The position numbers and the translations under genes were made by a program. From Brasilonema sennae CENA114 (GTDB lineage: Bacteria; Cyanobacteriota; Cyanobacteriia; Cyanobacteriales; Nostocaceae): a stretch of DNA of 64,000 nt. Each line of letters begins with the position of its first letter. The first letter of the stretch is position 1. Shown one piece after another: positions 44,917-54,500 of this stretch. The notes under the pieces are model-generated. The model ran no database searches. It was not told where the DNA came from and was given only the letters and a program-made list of their open reading frames with translations. Where the stretch lies: assembly GCF_006968745.1 (NCBI RefSeq), contig NZ_CP030118.1, positions 6,282,284 through 6,346,283 of the forward strand, read 5' to 3'.

Positions 44917-47061
44917 TCATTTCCCATTCCCGACGTTCAGCCCTGTCCAGTGAGCCGCAAAAGCCCACATATCCGTCGTTTCCGCGATGATCTTGTCGGT
45001 GGGCTTGCCCTCTCCATGTCCTGCACGGGTTTCGATGCGGGCAAGATGGGGCTTGTCACCAATCTCCGCCGCCTGAAGTGCAGCAACATATTTGAAAGTG
45101 TGTGCTGGAACCACGCGATCGTCTGTGTCTCCAGTAGTGGCGAGGATTGCGGGATATGCCTTGCCAGATTGAATGTTGTGATAAGGCGAATAGTTGAAGA
45201 GGTTGCGGAAATCCGCTTCCCGTGCTGGAGATCCAAATTCGCCTACCCATAATTTCCCGACCGTGAACTGGTCGAAGCGGAGCATATCCATCACACCCAC
45301 CTGGGGCAGCGCGGCAGCGAACAAATCCGGTCGCTGATTGACGACCGCACCGACGAGCAGTCCGCCGTTCGAGTCTCCGTAAACCGCGATGCCGTTGTCC
45401 CGTGCGATGCGGTTGGTCTTGAGATATTCAGCAGCAGCGATAAAGTCGTCGAAGACGTTCTGCTTCTTCTCGCCCCGCCCCGCTTCGTGCCATGCCGCGC
45501 CATATTCTCCACCCCCCCGGATGTTAGGGATCGCTACAACGCCGCCTTGATCGACCCATGCCATCAGGGCGGCTGAATATTCGGGGAGTATGCTGAAGCT
45601 ATAGCCGCCATAGCCAAAGAGGATAGTAGCAGCAGGTTCGGTCACATCCTTTCGTCGAATCACGAACATCGGAACGCGCGTGCCATCTTTCGACTTATAG
45701 AAGGTCTGATCGATGACGATCCGATCCAGGTCAGCTTGAATCTTCGGCTTGACCCAAATGTCTGTCTTTCTTGTTGCCACATCGTATCGATAGACGGTGC
45801 CCGGAGTGTTAAAGCTACTGAAGACAAAGAAGCTCTCAGAAGCCTCCGGATCGCCGCGAAGCTCGCCCACGGTGCCGATACCAGGTAACTCCATGATGCC
45901 GTCCGGCGTACCGTCGAGCTTGTAGTGCCTGACCTCCGTCTTGACATCGACGAGGTAGGAGAGAAAGAGTCGCCCGCCAATCAACTTCCCATCGTTCAAA
46001 ATCGCATCCTGTTCGGGCAAGAAATCGGTAAAGACTGGGTCAGCAGCGGCAAGGTCAACCGTGACGATCTTGGCGCGTTCAGCATCCTTGTTGGTGAAGA
46101 AAAAGAGCTTTGTGCCGACATTTGCCAGAACTGCCCATGTACTGTTGGAATTCTCAATCAGCTTGCGCGACTGCCAGTTGCTGCTCGTGAGATCCACGAT
46201 CGCCACAGTGTGGATTGCCGCATTTTCAGCAGAACTGACCACGGCATAGCGACCGTCGTCGGTCAGCTTAAGGGAATTTATACTGTTCGGCTGGTTTGGT
46301 GTGGCATAGAGCAACCGATCCTGAGATTGGGGCGTGCCGAGCTTGTGGAAATAGATGGCATGATTGGTCACGCTCGACTGTGCTTCCTCTCCCTGCTTCG
46401 GTTCGGGGTAGCGGGCGTAGAAAAAGCCAGACCCGTCCTTGAGCCATGCGATGCCTGTGAACCTTGCCCACTTGACCTCATCCTTAAGATCCTGACCCGT
46501 CGCGACATCGAGCACCTTAATGGTGCGCCAGTCCGAGCCGCCTTTCTGCACCGCATAGGCGAGGTGGGAACCGTCCTTCGAGCTATCCCATTCGTCCAGT
46601 GCGTCGGCACCGTCGGACGACCAGCGATTGGGATCGATCAGAACACGCTCCTTGCCGTTCACGCCTTCGCGAACATAGAGCCGCGGCTGATTTTCTAAAC
46701 CGGATTTGCGCGTGTAAAAATATTGGTCGCCATGCTTGTGCGGTATCCCGACACGTTCATAGTCGAACAATGACGTTAGGCTTTTCCGAAAAGCGTCTCG
46801 ACCCGGCAGCGTATTGAGATAAGCATGGGTGACTTTGTTCTGCGATTCGACCCAGGCGGCAACTGACCTGTCGTTGCGGACATCGTTTTCTAGCCAGCGA
46901 TAGGGGTCGGCGATCGTCTGCCCGAAATGTTCCTCGACGACATCGACTCGCTTGGTTTCAGGATAAGTGATTGTAGGCATGATTGCTGTAGACTCCGTGC
47001 AAGCGGAGGCGAAATGGGTGGTAAAGAGCAGCGCAAGAGCGAAAAGGGCTACGCGGCGCAT
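44917..47061 (-). CDS. Prolyl oligopeptidase family (S9A) serine peptidase, exported
   Basis: The frame extends to 47142, but the first 27 codons are AT-rich and unlike the family. The ATG at 47061 starts MRRVALFALALLFTTHFAS, a signal peptide (possibly a lipoprotein, with Cys after FASA), giving 714 residues. The N-terminal beta-propeller begins PYRWLEN; the alpha/beta-hydrolase domain carries Ser in GDSNGGLL, Asp in TGDTDDRVVP and His in RAGHGEG, the complete S9 triad. It cleaves short peptides after proline. GC content is near 55-60% with codon use unlike the neighbours, and the sequence looks proteobacterial, so horizontal gain is likely. The small lipoprotein gene lies 60 bp downstream. 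Confidence 0.92.
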   Translation of the reverse strand: MRRVALFALALLFTTHFASACTESTAIMPTITYPETKRVDVVEEHFGQTIADPYRWLENDVRNDRSVAAWVESQNKVTHAYLNTLPGRDAFRKSLTSLFDYERVGIPHKHGDQYFYTRKSGLENQPRLYVREGVNGKERVLIDPNRWSSDGADALDEWDSSKDGSHLAYAVQKGGSDWRTIKVLDVATGQDLKDEVKWARFTGIAWLKDGSGFFYARYPEPKQGEEAQSSVTNHAIYFHKLGTPQSQDRLLYATPNQPNSINSLKLTDDGRYAVVSSAENAAIHTVAIVDLTSSNWQSRKLIENSNSTWAVLANVGTKLFFFTNKDAERAKIVTVDLAAADPVFTDFLPEQDAILNDGKLIGGRLFLSYLVDVKTEVRHYKLDGTPDGIMELPGIGTVGELRGDPEASESFFVFSSFNTPGTVYRYDVATRKTDIWVKPKIQADLDRIVIDQTFYKSKDGTRVPMFVIRRKDVTEPAATILFGYGGYSFSILPEYSAALMAWVDQGGVVAIPNIRGGGEYGAAWHEAGRGEKKQNVFDDFIAAAEYLKTNRIARDNGIAVYGDSNGGLLVGAVVNQRPDLFAAALPQVGVMDMLRFDQFTVGKLWVGEFGSPAREADFRNLFNYSPYHNIQSGKAYPAILATTGDTDDRVVPAHTFKYVAALQAAEIGDKPHLARIETRAGHGEGKPTDKIIAETTDMWAFAAHWTGLNVGNGK

Positions 47062-47234
47062 CAGTATCTTTTGAAACAAGAGTTGAAATCCAAAGAGGTT
47101 GAATTCCAGTACTTCTCGTCGTAATTTTGCAGTTTTGAACATATCATTGACTTATGTAACAGAATCCTTGACTGTAACTACTCGGTCAAAAGGTTGTCAG
47201 TCGTTTGCTATTGACGTTTACAGGTAGCAAACAA

Positions 47235-47612
47235 TTAATGCTCAGAATTCACTTGCCATGTAATCACAATGACTTCCGCAAATATTAAGACAACTAATAG
47301 CCGCGAAAACGCTCCTAAAATGGCTTCCATCGTCCAGTTTTGACTCTGAGCCTCCCAGATCGTCACCACAATATTTACTCCAATTACCAACCAGGGTAGA
47401 ATGACCGCTGAATTCCGTCTGCGATAGAAGCCGAGCGTCGCCTCGCGCCAAAATGGGAAGGTACTGAGAAAACAAACAAAGTAGGACGCTCCTGCACTGG
47501 CGAACAAGCTGGTTTGAAGACTTGAAGGCAGGTTCGGGTATCCAAGCGCGATCGCCGTCAAGCAAGCTCCCAGCGCTAGATACAGGAAAGTAAACAAGGT
47601 AAATCGTTTCAT
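47235..47612 (-). CDS. Small membrane protein, unknown function
   Basis: This 125-residue protein has four hydrophobic segments: about 5-24 (TLFTFLYLALGACLTAIALG), 34-52 (LFASAGASYFVCFLSTFPF), 68-84 (SAVILPWLVIGVNIVVTI) and 95-118 (ILGAFSRLLVVLIFAEVIVITW). WREATLGFYRRRN is the only charged loop. I do not recognise the family. It shares its strand and close spacing (22 bp) with the gene at 47635. Base composition is cyanobacterial, with a GCGATCGC site near 47549, unlike the S9 peptidase gene beside it. Confidence 0.65.
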   Translation of the reverse strand: MKRFTLFTFLYLALGACLTAIALGYPNLPSSLQTSLFASAGASYFVCFLSTFPFWREATLGFYRRRNSAVILPWLVIGVNIVVTIWEAQSQNWTMEAILGAFSRLLVVLIFAEVIVITWQVNSEH

Positions 47613-47634
47613 TTTTTTCTCTTTCTAATAAAGC

Positions 47635-47934
47635 TTATTCTCTGTACCAGACACGTACACATTGAAAGCAATTGACTGTAACGCCCTGGCTGATCATCAC
47701 TGGGTAGACCCCATTACTGACTGTCACGCCGTAGACACCATCACTTGTGCTTTTCAAGCTATCTGGTAAAACAACGGTTTCAACATTGATCAACTGTATC
47801 GTTGTACTTGCAATCCACTGATTGACTTCACTCACAACCTCAGAGAATAATTCATATTCGGAAGGGCCACCGAAGGGACCCCGTTTAGTAATCCGAGGCG
47901 CAAAATCTTTGTACTGAATCATTTGATTTACCAC
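47635..47934 (-). CDS. Hypothetical protein, 99 residues
   Basis: This family is not recognised. It is a small soluble protein with an N-terminal positively charged part (APRITKRGPFGGPSEYELF) and a valine-rich C-terminal half (VETVVLPDSL, GVYGVTVSNGVYPVMISQGV) that looks like beta-strands. GGTGG about eight bases before the ATG is a usable ribosome site. It probably forms a transcription unit with the 4-TM gene downstream. The start of strand-rich text and its spacing argue for a real gene, but no function can be given. Confidence 0.5.
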   Translation of the reverse strand: MVNQMIQYKDFAPRITKRGPFGGPSEYELFSEVVSEVNQWIASTTIQLINVETVVLPDSLKSTSDGVYGVTVSNGVYPVMISQGVTVNCFQCVRVWYRE

Positions 47935-48065
47935 CTTAAAACTGTAGAGTTGAGCATCAATTCAAGTAGTAGGCATCGCCCACCATCTTTAAAACCCTTC
48001 TTTGTAAAACCTTTCACGGTAAAGCTTTGTGGGCAGTGATAGCCCTACGAGATCTATTTCAAAAC

Positions 48066-48884
48066 TTAAGCAAACCTTGCCAGTAAACTGCTAAGAACAG
48101 AGGTAAAAGCATGAACGCTGATGTGGGCTAACATTGCAGCTTCTAGCGAGTATTGCCAAAAGAGCCAGCCAAACGCAATCCCCCCAATTCCATTCAGTAA
48201 CAACGCCCGAATAATCACAGCTGGAGTGAGGGGAACGATCGCGGCAGTCGCTGGCAGGTGTAGTAGTCCAAATACCAACGCGGCTAGAACGATCGCACCC
48301 TGGTAAATTCCTTGACTTGGCAACGTAACGCCTTGTTTTAGCCCTTTCCATCCGATCCAAACAAGCAGCGACATTAAACCCCAGCGCATCAAAATTTCCT
48401 CAGTGATGCCGCCATAGAACATTGCTGTGAGCAAATTCAACCAACTTGGCTGTGTATTATTGGCTGCCCGTAGCGCTTCAGGTAGGACAGGTTGCATCAA
48501 CTGATCGAGCAACAAGAGAACGATCGCCGCCGCTGCACCCACACCCAGGCTCCACTTGATCTCAACGGCAAAAGGTAGAGACTTAGCGGTGTGAAATACC
48601 CAATGATCGATCAAATGGGATCTTAAGCCAACACGATAAGCACAACCAATTCCGAGCAGAATGCTGATTGCCAGTAGAACTGAATACTGTAGTCCTTGCA
48701 GAAGCATTAAAATCCACAATGGCGGCACTTTTTCCAGCATTTCTGGAGACAGTTTCGCTAACTGTTGCTCGGCTAAAGGAATAGACGCGATCGTGTACAT
48801 CACAATTCCCACACTGCCCAATACAAATAAAATCGCGAATTGTTTCAAAACTGCCATTGGTTTAATCTCCAGATGATCCGTCAT
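48066..48884 (-). CDS. CPBP family intramembrane glutamic endopeptidase
   Basis: This 272-residue multi-pass membrane protein belongs to the CPBP (CAAX protease/bacteriocin-processing, Abi) family. The diagnostic motifs are EEILMRWG with the catalytic glutamate pair (about 165-172), VFGLLHLP (second motif, His) and AHISVHA near the end. Six or more TM helices are visible, starting FAILFVLGSVGIVMYTIA. Members cleave prenylated or signal-derived substrates, or protect against self-made bacteriocins. It lies next to two more CPBP sequences on the same strand (48886 fragment, 49053 gene) but differs from them in base composition. Confidence 0.88.
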   Translation of the reverse strand: MTDHLEIKPMAVLKQFAILFVLGSVGIVMYTIASIPLAEQQLAKLSPEMLEKVPPLWILMLLQGLQYSVLLAISILLGIGCAYRVGLRSHLIDHWVFHTAKSLPFAVEIKWSLGVGAAAAIVLLLLDQLMQPVLPEALRAANNTQPSWLNLLTAMFYGGITEEILMRWGLMSLLVWIGWKGLKQGVTLPSQGIYQGAIVLAALVFGLLHLPATAAIVPLTPAVIIRALLLNGIGGIAFGWLFWQYSLEAAMLAHISVHAFTSVLSSLLARFA

Positions 48885-48885
48885 A

Positions 48886-49075
48886 TCAGCCTATGCCAGC
48901 AGCTACCATTAACGGGAGTTGGGGCAGGTTGTAAACAATGTGGACGACGACAGCGGGCCAGACCGAGCCGCTGCGGCGGTAGATTTCGGCGGTGATCAGA
49001 CCCACGAGCAAGGCTGCGGGGAAGACGGTGATGCCGTGAGCGATCGCGAAGATCAATGCGATCGCTCTAGAAAAC
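48886..49075 (-). pseudogene. CPBP protease C-terminal fragment
   Basis: A GC-rich frame without a start reads LIFAIAHGITVFPAALLVGL, then ITAEIYRRSGSVWPAVVVH and NLPQLPLMVAAG, with a stop at 48886-48888. HG...P...G...YRRSGSVWPAVVVH is the end of a CPBP protease. It is out of frame with, and partly overlaps, the C-terminus of the next CPBP gene, so the rest of the gene was deleted. Confidence 0.7.
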
Positions 49076-50039
49076 GGGTTGGGGCCTTATGCTCGAACAC
49101 TCCGTAGGCGATCGCCAGGAACACGGGGATTGCAACCAGCACTGATAGCGCCCCGTAGGTCGCGTGGTACTTGCTGATTGTGAACAGAGCTGGTGTGGTC
49201 ACGGCACTTCCAGTGATGTTGAACAGGAGGATACCGCCGATGTTGTTCGCGAAGTGTACGCCGATGGCGAGTTCAGTGGTTCCGTCAATCAACGAAACCA
49301 CAGTCCACAACAGACCCGGAACGAGGAAGTAGTTGGAAAAAACCGTGAGCCAGCCGCCTGCCTGCGCCTCCGGGTTGAGGAGGTGCGGCAGGGTGAATAT
49401 CACAGCCGACAGGAGCGCCAGAAAGACGCGGTTGGTCCAAATGAGGCTTGCGCCCTGCACGATATATCCCCGGAAGAAAAGCTCCTCGGTGGTGGTCTGG
49501 ATCGCGGTAAGAACCAGTGCGATCGGGACGAAGAAGACGAAGCTCGTGAGGTCGGAATTGAAGGAGAAGCTGTCGGGGTAGAAGAGGTACTGTCCCAGCC
49601 CACCTATCAGGCAGAATGGCACGAACCACGCCACGAACCCGTGACCGACACGGTGCCAGCTTATCTTCTCCCGCGCCGTGATCAGTGTCAGGGGATGACG
49701 ACGGTGGATGAGGGAGACGGCGATGAGAATCCCGCCGAGAAAGAACGGGAACCCCATCATGATCACCAGGAAGCTCCCCACGGAACCGAACCCGGAGAAA
49801 TCCGCCCGACGGAACGCCGCGAAACCCTCCTGTCCGTCAAGCGCGAACGCCACGAGCGCGCTAGCGACGCTGCCGACAACCAACCACGAAACGAGTATGA
49901 CTAACAGTCCCAGGAGATACCGCCACCACCGATGTCCACCTCTCTGGGCAGCCTCCACGTAAGTCGCGTCTTTGACTTCGGTTAGGTTTCTCTTCTTTCC
50001 TTTGGTTGCTTCGATCTTCATCTTTATCCCCTCACTCAT
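49053..50039 (-). CDS. CPBP family intramembrane protease, GC-rich
   Basis: This 328-residue polytopic protein has the CPBP motifs TTEELFFRGYIVQG (catalytic Glu-Glu and Arg), FTLPHLLNPEA and GVHFANNIGG. TM segments include YLLGLLVILVSWLVVGSVASA and FLVIMMGFPFFLGGILIAVSL. GC content is near 60%, unlike the typical cyanobacterial genes around it, and the sequence looks actinobacterial or proteobacterial. The last residues (FLERSH) run over the join with the CPBP fragment at 48886-49075, so the native C-terminus may have been replaced. A TetR regulator lies 50 bp upstream in the same direction. Confidence 0.87.
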   Translation of the reverse strand: MSEGIKMKIEATKGKKRNLTEVKDATYVEAAQRGGHRWWRYLLGLLVILVSWLVVGSVASALVAFALDGQEGFAAFRRADFSGFGSVGSFLVIMMGFPFFLGGILIAVSLIHRRHPLTLITAREKISWHRVGHGFVAWFVPFCLIGGLGQYLFYPDSFSFNSDLTSFVFFVPIALVLTAIQTTTEELFFRGYIVQGASLIWTNRVFLALLSAVIFTLPHLLNPEAQAGGWLTVFSNYFLVPGLLWTVVSLIDGTTELAIGVHFANNIGGILLFNITGSAVTTPALFTISKYHATYGALSVLVAIPVFLAIAYGVFEHKAPTRFLERSH

Positions 50040-50089
50040 GGGTATATGTAGTGCTTGGATCGGGTTGCTAGTTGCCTTTGCGATTGTTT

Positions 50090-50776
50090 TCAGGGATCGA
50101 CCGGGTCCCCGACGGCTCCACCAGTGGCTACGCGCACGGCATGAGCCATGTGCTTGATCGGGTTGCCGAGAGAGGCGCGATCAGCTCCTGCCATCAGGGC
50201 GGCACTGACATCTTCACTAATGACGCGCAAGACTGCGGTGGCAGCCGCCGCGTGCAGCCGCACCTCGATATCGTCAGCCGAACGGCGCAGGCGATCCGCG
50301 ATGATCTCAGCCAACTCGCGCTCGATTCGATCGTGAGTCATTAGCCAAGCCGCACGCAGATCCGGCTCTTTTTCAGCTAGCACGGTCATCTTGATCACGG
50401 CATCGTCGTAGGACTGCTGATCGGGATTCTTGGGGCGATTCGTCGCCCACTCGAAGAGGTGATCTTCGAGGGAAACCTCCCGAGGCCAGCGGCGCAACAC
50501 CGCCACACACTCCTCGACATCCTGCGCCAAGACAGGCTCAGCACAGCTTTCCTTGTTACGAAAGTACCGCCACAAGGTACGTACCGAGATTCCTACCGCG
50601 TTTGCGATTTGCTCACCGCTCGTGGCGGCGACACCGTGTTCCCAGAACAAACGCGCCGCCTCCCGCGAAATCTCCAGACGCATCCGCTGATGCCGCTGCT
50701 CACGCATCCCCCCTGATTTGTGATCGTTCGTCGTATCGCTGTCACTATCACTCCTCATAGCCGTCTTTCTTTTCAA
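50090..50776 (-). CDS. TetR-family transcriptional regulator
   Basis: This 228-residue regulator has an N-terminal TetR helix-turn-helix at about 30-75 (LEISREAARLFWEHGVAATSGEQIANAVGISVRTLWRYFRNK, read in parts). The C-terminal ligand domain (about 90-215) resembles actinobacterial TetR proteins with an MftR-type C-terminal domain. The gene is GC-rich like the CPBP gene 50 bp downstream on the same strand, and the two were probably acquired together. The palindrome-like TTGTCATTTAATGACAA at 50782-50798, just before the start, is a good candidate for its own operator. Confidence 0.92.
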   Translation of the reverse strand: MKRKTAMRSDSDSDTTNDHKSGGMREQRHQRMRLEISREAARLFWEHGVAATSGEQIANAVGISVRTLWRYFRNKESCAEPVLAQDVEECVAVLRRWPREVSLEDHLFEWATNRPKNPDQQSYDDAVIKMTVLAEKEPDLRAAWLMTHDRIERELAEIIADRLRRSADDIEVRLHAAAATAVLRVISEDVSAALMAGADRASLGNPIKHMAHAVRVATGGAVGDPVDP

Positions 50777-50781
50777 TACTT

Positions 50782-50798
50782 GTCATTTAATGACAAAT
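50782..50798. promoter_or_regulatory. Palindrome, candidate TetR operator
   Basis: TTGTCATT-T-AATGACAA lies a few bases before the TetR start codon (50776). A related half, AATGACAT, follows at 50808. Palindromes in this position are typical autoregulatory TetR sites. Binding is inferred from position only. Confidence 0.55.
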
Positions 50799-51552
50799 TG
50801 ACACTAAATGACATGCCTCGCAAGAGGTAGCTTTGCCGACAGTGTTATTGAACTTAGGACTGATGCTTTTGTGCGAGATTGTGATAGCGCCACAAGGATT
50901 AGGTCGTTAAAACTTGATTGTTTAAGTTGTTCGATAGTTGTCATGGTGAAGCTGATTTTTCTCCAAATTCCAGCATTGACCATAAAGTGGTCGGTTGCAC
51001 AATCCACGACCACTTTTTCTTTCTTGAATCTTTAATGATAATGATAATCTAATACAGGGTAGGTGAGAAGAACGTGCTTAGCTCGTTCCTCTCACCATTT
51101 TTTCATGATTCTCATTATTGTAATAGGTTGTAGCTCGAAGTTACTACACACTTGTCAGAGGTCGTGGATGCTTTGAGACTGACTTGAGAGTATTTTTTAT
51201 CTGTAATTCCATTTGACTTACATTCCCTCATATCGCTTTTAGTCTAAACTCCAGTTAGTCTAAACTCCAGCTAATAACTTTACTTTACTTATCTTGTAAT
51301 AATTCGTATTCTTATTATATGTACCATAATAGTTTGACTCACAAACTTATAACTTCGCTGACATCTTTATCTATCACAAAAATCAGCTTTAGCCATAAAC
51401 CCGATTCTTTTACTTACCATAAATTTAAATAAGTTTCAACTGTGTTTTGTGAGATTTAGATGCATTAGCCCTAGGTTAATGTCTATTTACAAGCAGCTTC
51501 TAACAATGCGAGTTGGGGGCATTTGCAGCAAACGCATTTCAGGGGGAATTGC
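50799..51552. other. Gene-poor gap before the RND permease
   Basis: No supported gene is seen; the open frames at 50804-51035 have no recognisable product. GATAATGATAATC at 51037-51049 and ATGATTCTCATTATTG at 51105-51120 resemble Fur boxes. AGTCTAAACTCCAG is repeated directly at 51239 and 51257. GGGGG at 51542-51546 is the ribosome site that fixes the RND permease start at 51553. Confidence 0.5.
50984..51102 (+). terminator. Two terminator-like hairpins in tandem
   Basis: AAAGTGGTCG (50984-50993) pairs with CGACCACTTT (51006-51015) and is followed by TTCTTTCTT. GGTGAGA/GAACG (51062-51074) pairs with CGTTC/TCTCACC (51084-51096) and is followed by ATTTTTTC. Both look like rho-independent terminators on the plus strand although no plus-strand gene ends nearby, which leaves room for a small RNA. 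Confidence 0.5.
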
Positions 51553-54500
51553 ATGTGGATCGTCAAAATTGCTTTACGTCTTCCGTATACATTCGTAATC
51601 GCTGCCTTGATGATTGTTATTCTAGGTGTGGTAACAATATTTGGCACACCTGTTGATATTTTTCCATCAATCAACATTCCGGTTGTCAGCGTAGTTTGGA
51701 CTTACACAGGTACTACACCAGAAGAGATGGCACAGCGAATCGTTACAATTAGCGAACGCGCCATGACAACAACCGTTGGTGACATTGAACACATTGAGTC
51801 TCAATCTTTAAGTGGTGTTAGTGTCGTCAAGGTTTTCTTCCAACCCAACGCTGATATAGCCTCAGCGGTCGCTCAAATTACCTCTGTCAGCCAAACAATT
51901 CTGCGCCCTCTGCCACCTGGTATCACACCGCCATTCATCATTCAGTACAACGCTTCGAGTGTACCGATTATCCAGATGAGTGTGAGCAGCCAAAGCTTGC
52001 CGGAACAAGCGCTCAACGACTATGCTACCAACTTCGTCCGCACCCAGTTAGCAACAGTGCAAGGGGCAAGTGTACCTTTGCCTTATGGTGGTAAACCTCG
52101 GCAAATTATGGTTGATATCGACCCCCAGGCGATGTTGGCTAAAGGTGTTTCTGCCCAAGACGTGACTAACGCTGTTAGTGCCCAAAACTTGGTATTGCCC
52201 GCAGGCAATATGAAGATAGGCACTCGCGACTTCGCCGTACGAATCAATAATAGTCCAGATGTGGTGGCAGGCCTCAACGACTTGCCAATTAAGCAAGTCA
52301 ACGGTACCGTGATTTACATTCGCGATGTCGCCCAAGTACGAGATGGGTTTGCCGTGCAAAGTAACGTTGTACGTCAGAATGGAAGGCGATCAAGCTTACT
52401 CAGTATTCTTAAGAGTGGCAGTGCCTCAACTATTGATGTGATTGATCGGGTAAAAAAAGCTTTGCCTCGCATTCAATCCACCATGCCCCCAGGACTAAAT
52501 TTATCATTTTTGTTCGATCAATCCATATTTGTTAAAGCTTCCATTGAAGGTGTTCTTAAAGAAGGATTGATTGCAGCTACTCTCACCGCGCTGATGATTC
52601 TGATTTTCCTGGGAAGTTGGCGCAGCACTGTGATCGTAGCCGTCTCGATTCCACTCTCGATGCTGGTTTCGATTATTGTGATGAGTCGTTTAGGACAAAC
52701 TTTTAACATCATGACTTTGGGTGGTATGTCCTTAGCTGTCGGTATTCTCGTAGATGACGCCACAGTCGAAATTGAAAATATCCACCGAAATCTCGCACAA
52801 GGTAAACCAATCAAGCGAGCAATCTTAGATGGTGCTCAGCAAATCGCAACTCCAGCACTTGTAGCAACATTATGTATTTGTATTGTCTTTGTACCCGTCG
52901 TGTTTCTGAGTGGAGTGGCAAAGTACCTGTTTGTTCCCTTGGCGATGGCGGTGGTATTTGCCATGCTTGCTTCCTATCTGCTATCTCGGACTGTAGTACC
53001 GACGATGGCAAGCTATTTGCTACCATATGAAGCTGACTTGCATAGAGAAGAAAGCCAAGCTCATAATGATCATGGCGATCGCCATAATATAGATGATTCC
53101 CAAGTCCAAGACCATAATAGGAATGGCGATCGCCATAATATAGATTCACCAGTCCAGAACAATGGTCGTGACAACTACAACACTCATTCGCCAATCGAAA
53201 TTCACGATCTGCGCTCCGCGCAGCAGCGAAGCTATCGCCCCGACAACCACAACACTGATTCGTCAGTCCAAAATAATGGTCATGACAACCACCACCAAAC
53301 TTCAGAGCACACGACACAAAAGACCCAACCTGTCAAGAAAGACTGGATCTGGCGGCTGCACGAAAAATTTAACCGACAATTTGAGAAATTTCGCAACTGG
53401 TACTACAATGTCCTGACCTCAGCATTAAATTACCGCAGCATAGTCTTTGTGGTGTTCGGCGCTTTTATAGTCAGTGCAGGAGTTTTGTTGCCGTTTGTTG
53501 GTCAAGACTTTTTCCCTGATGTCGATGGTGGTCAGTTTAGTCTGCATGTTCGGGCTTTACCTGGTACCCGCTTGGAAGAGACAGAAAAAATTGTCAGTCA
53601 AGTAGAAAGTGTTATCCGCCAGACTGTACCGAAGGACAATCTCGCTCTGATTTTGGATAACATCGGCTTACCCAACAGTGGTATTAACCTTACCTATGGC
53701 TACAACGGTGCCACAATTGGTCCGGCTGATGCTGATATTCTTGTCTCGCTAAAAGAAGCTGGTTCTACTTTTTCTTACATCAAGCAACTACGCCCGAAAT
53801 TGAAAGCGACATTTCCTAGTTACACCTTCTTTTTTGAACCAGCAGATATTGTTACTCAAATTCTAAATTTCGGTTTGCCTGCTGCTGTTGACGTTCAAAT
53901 CTCTGGTCCTGTGCAAAACTCAAAGAAAAACTTTGAAATTGCCAAACAAATCGAAGCGCGGATGACACGCGTTCCTGGTGCTGTAGATGTACACATGCAG
54001 CAAGTTATCGATGCCCCAGAGTTACGTCTTGATGTAGACCGCACCCAGGCTCAACAATTGGGTCTGACCCAGCGTGATGTTGCCAATAGCGTCCTCACTT
54101 CCTTAAGTTCAAGCGGTCAAGCGGCAGTCAACCAATGGCTTGATCCCAAAAAAGGTGTGAGTTACACTCTTGCTGTACAAGTTCCACAGTACAAAATTGA
54201 CTCTATTGACAGCCTCAAGAATACGCCTATTGGCAACGGTCAAACCGCACCCCAAGTTTTAGATAATTTGGCTACTGTTAGACGCGACACAGTGATGCAA
54301 GTTGTCAATCACTACAACATTCAGCAGGTTTACGATATCTACGCTAACTCCTCTGGTCGTGACCTTGGGGGAGTTGCCCGTGATGTGGATAAAATCATAG
54401 CTGATTATAAGAAAAAGTTGCCTCGCGGTAGTCAGATTACTGTACGCGGGCAAGTGCAAACAATGAACTCTTCATTCCTTGGACTTGGTTTGGGACTGGT

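Noticed and set aside
45925..46698. 257-residue plus-strand frame
   Set aside because: It is a shadow of the GC-rich S9 peptidase gene on the other strand, which has all its catalytic motifs.
49164..49904. 246-residue plus-strand frame
   Set aside because: It is antisense to the CPBP gene; the long frame is an effect of high GC, and its product is low-complexity and charged.
50804..51013. 69-residue minus-strand frame
   Set aside because: It has no recognisable product, no ribosome site, and starts inside a terminator-like hairpin.
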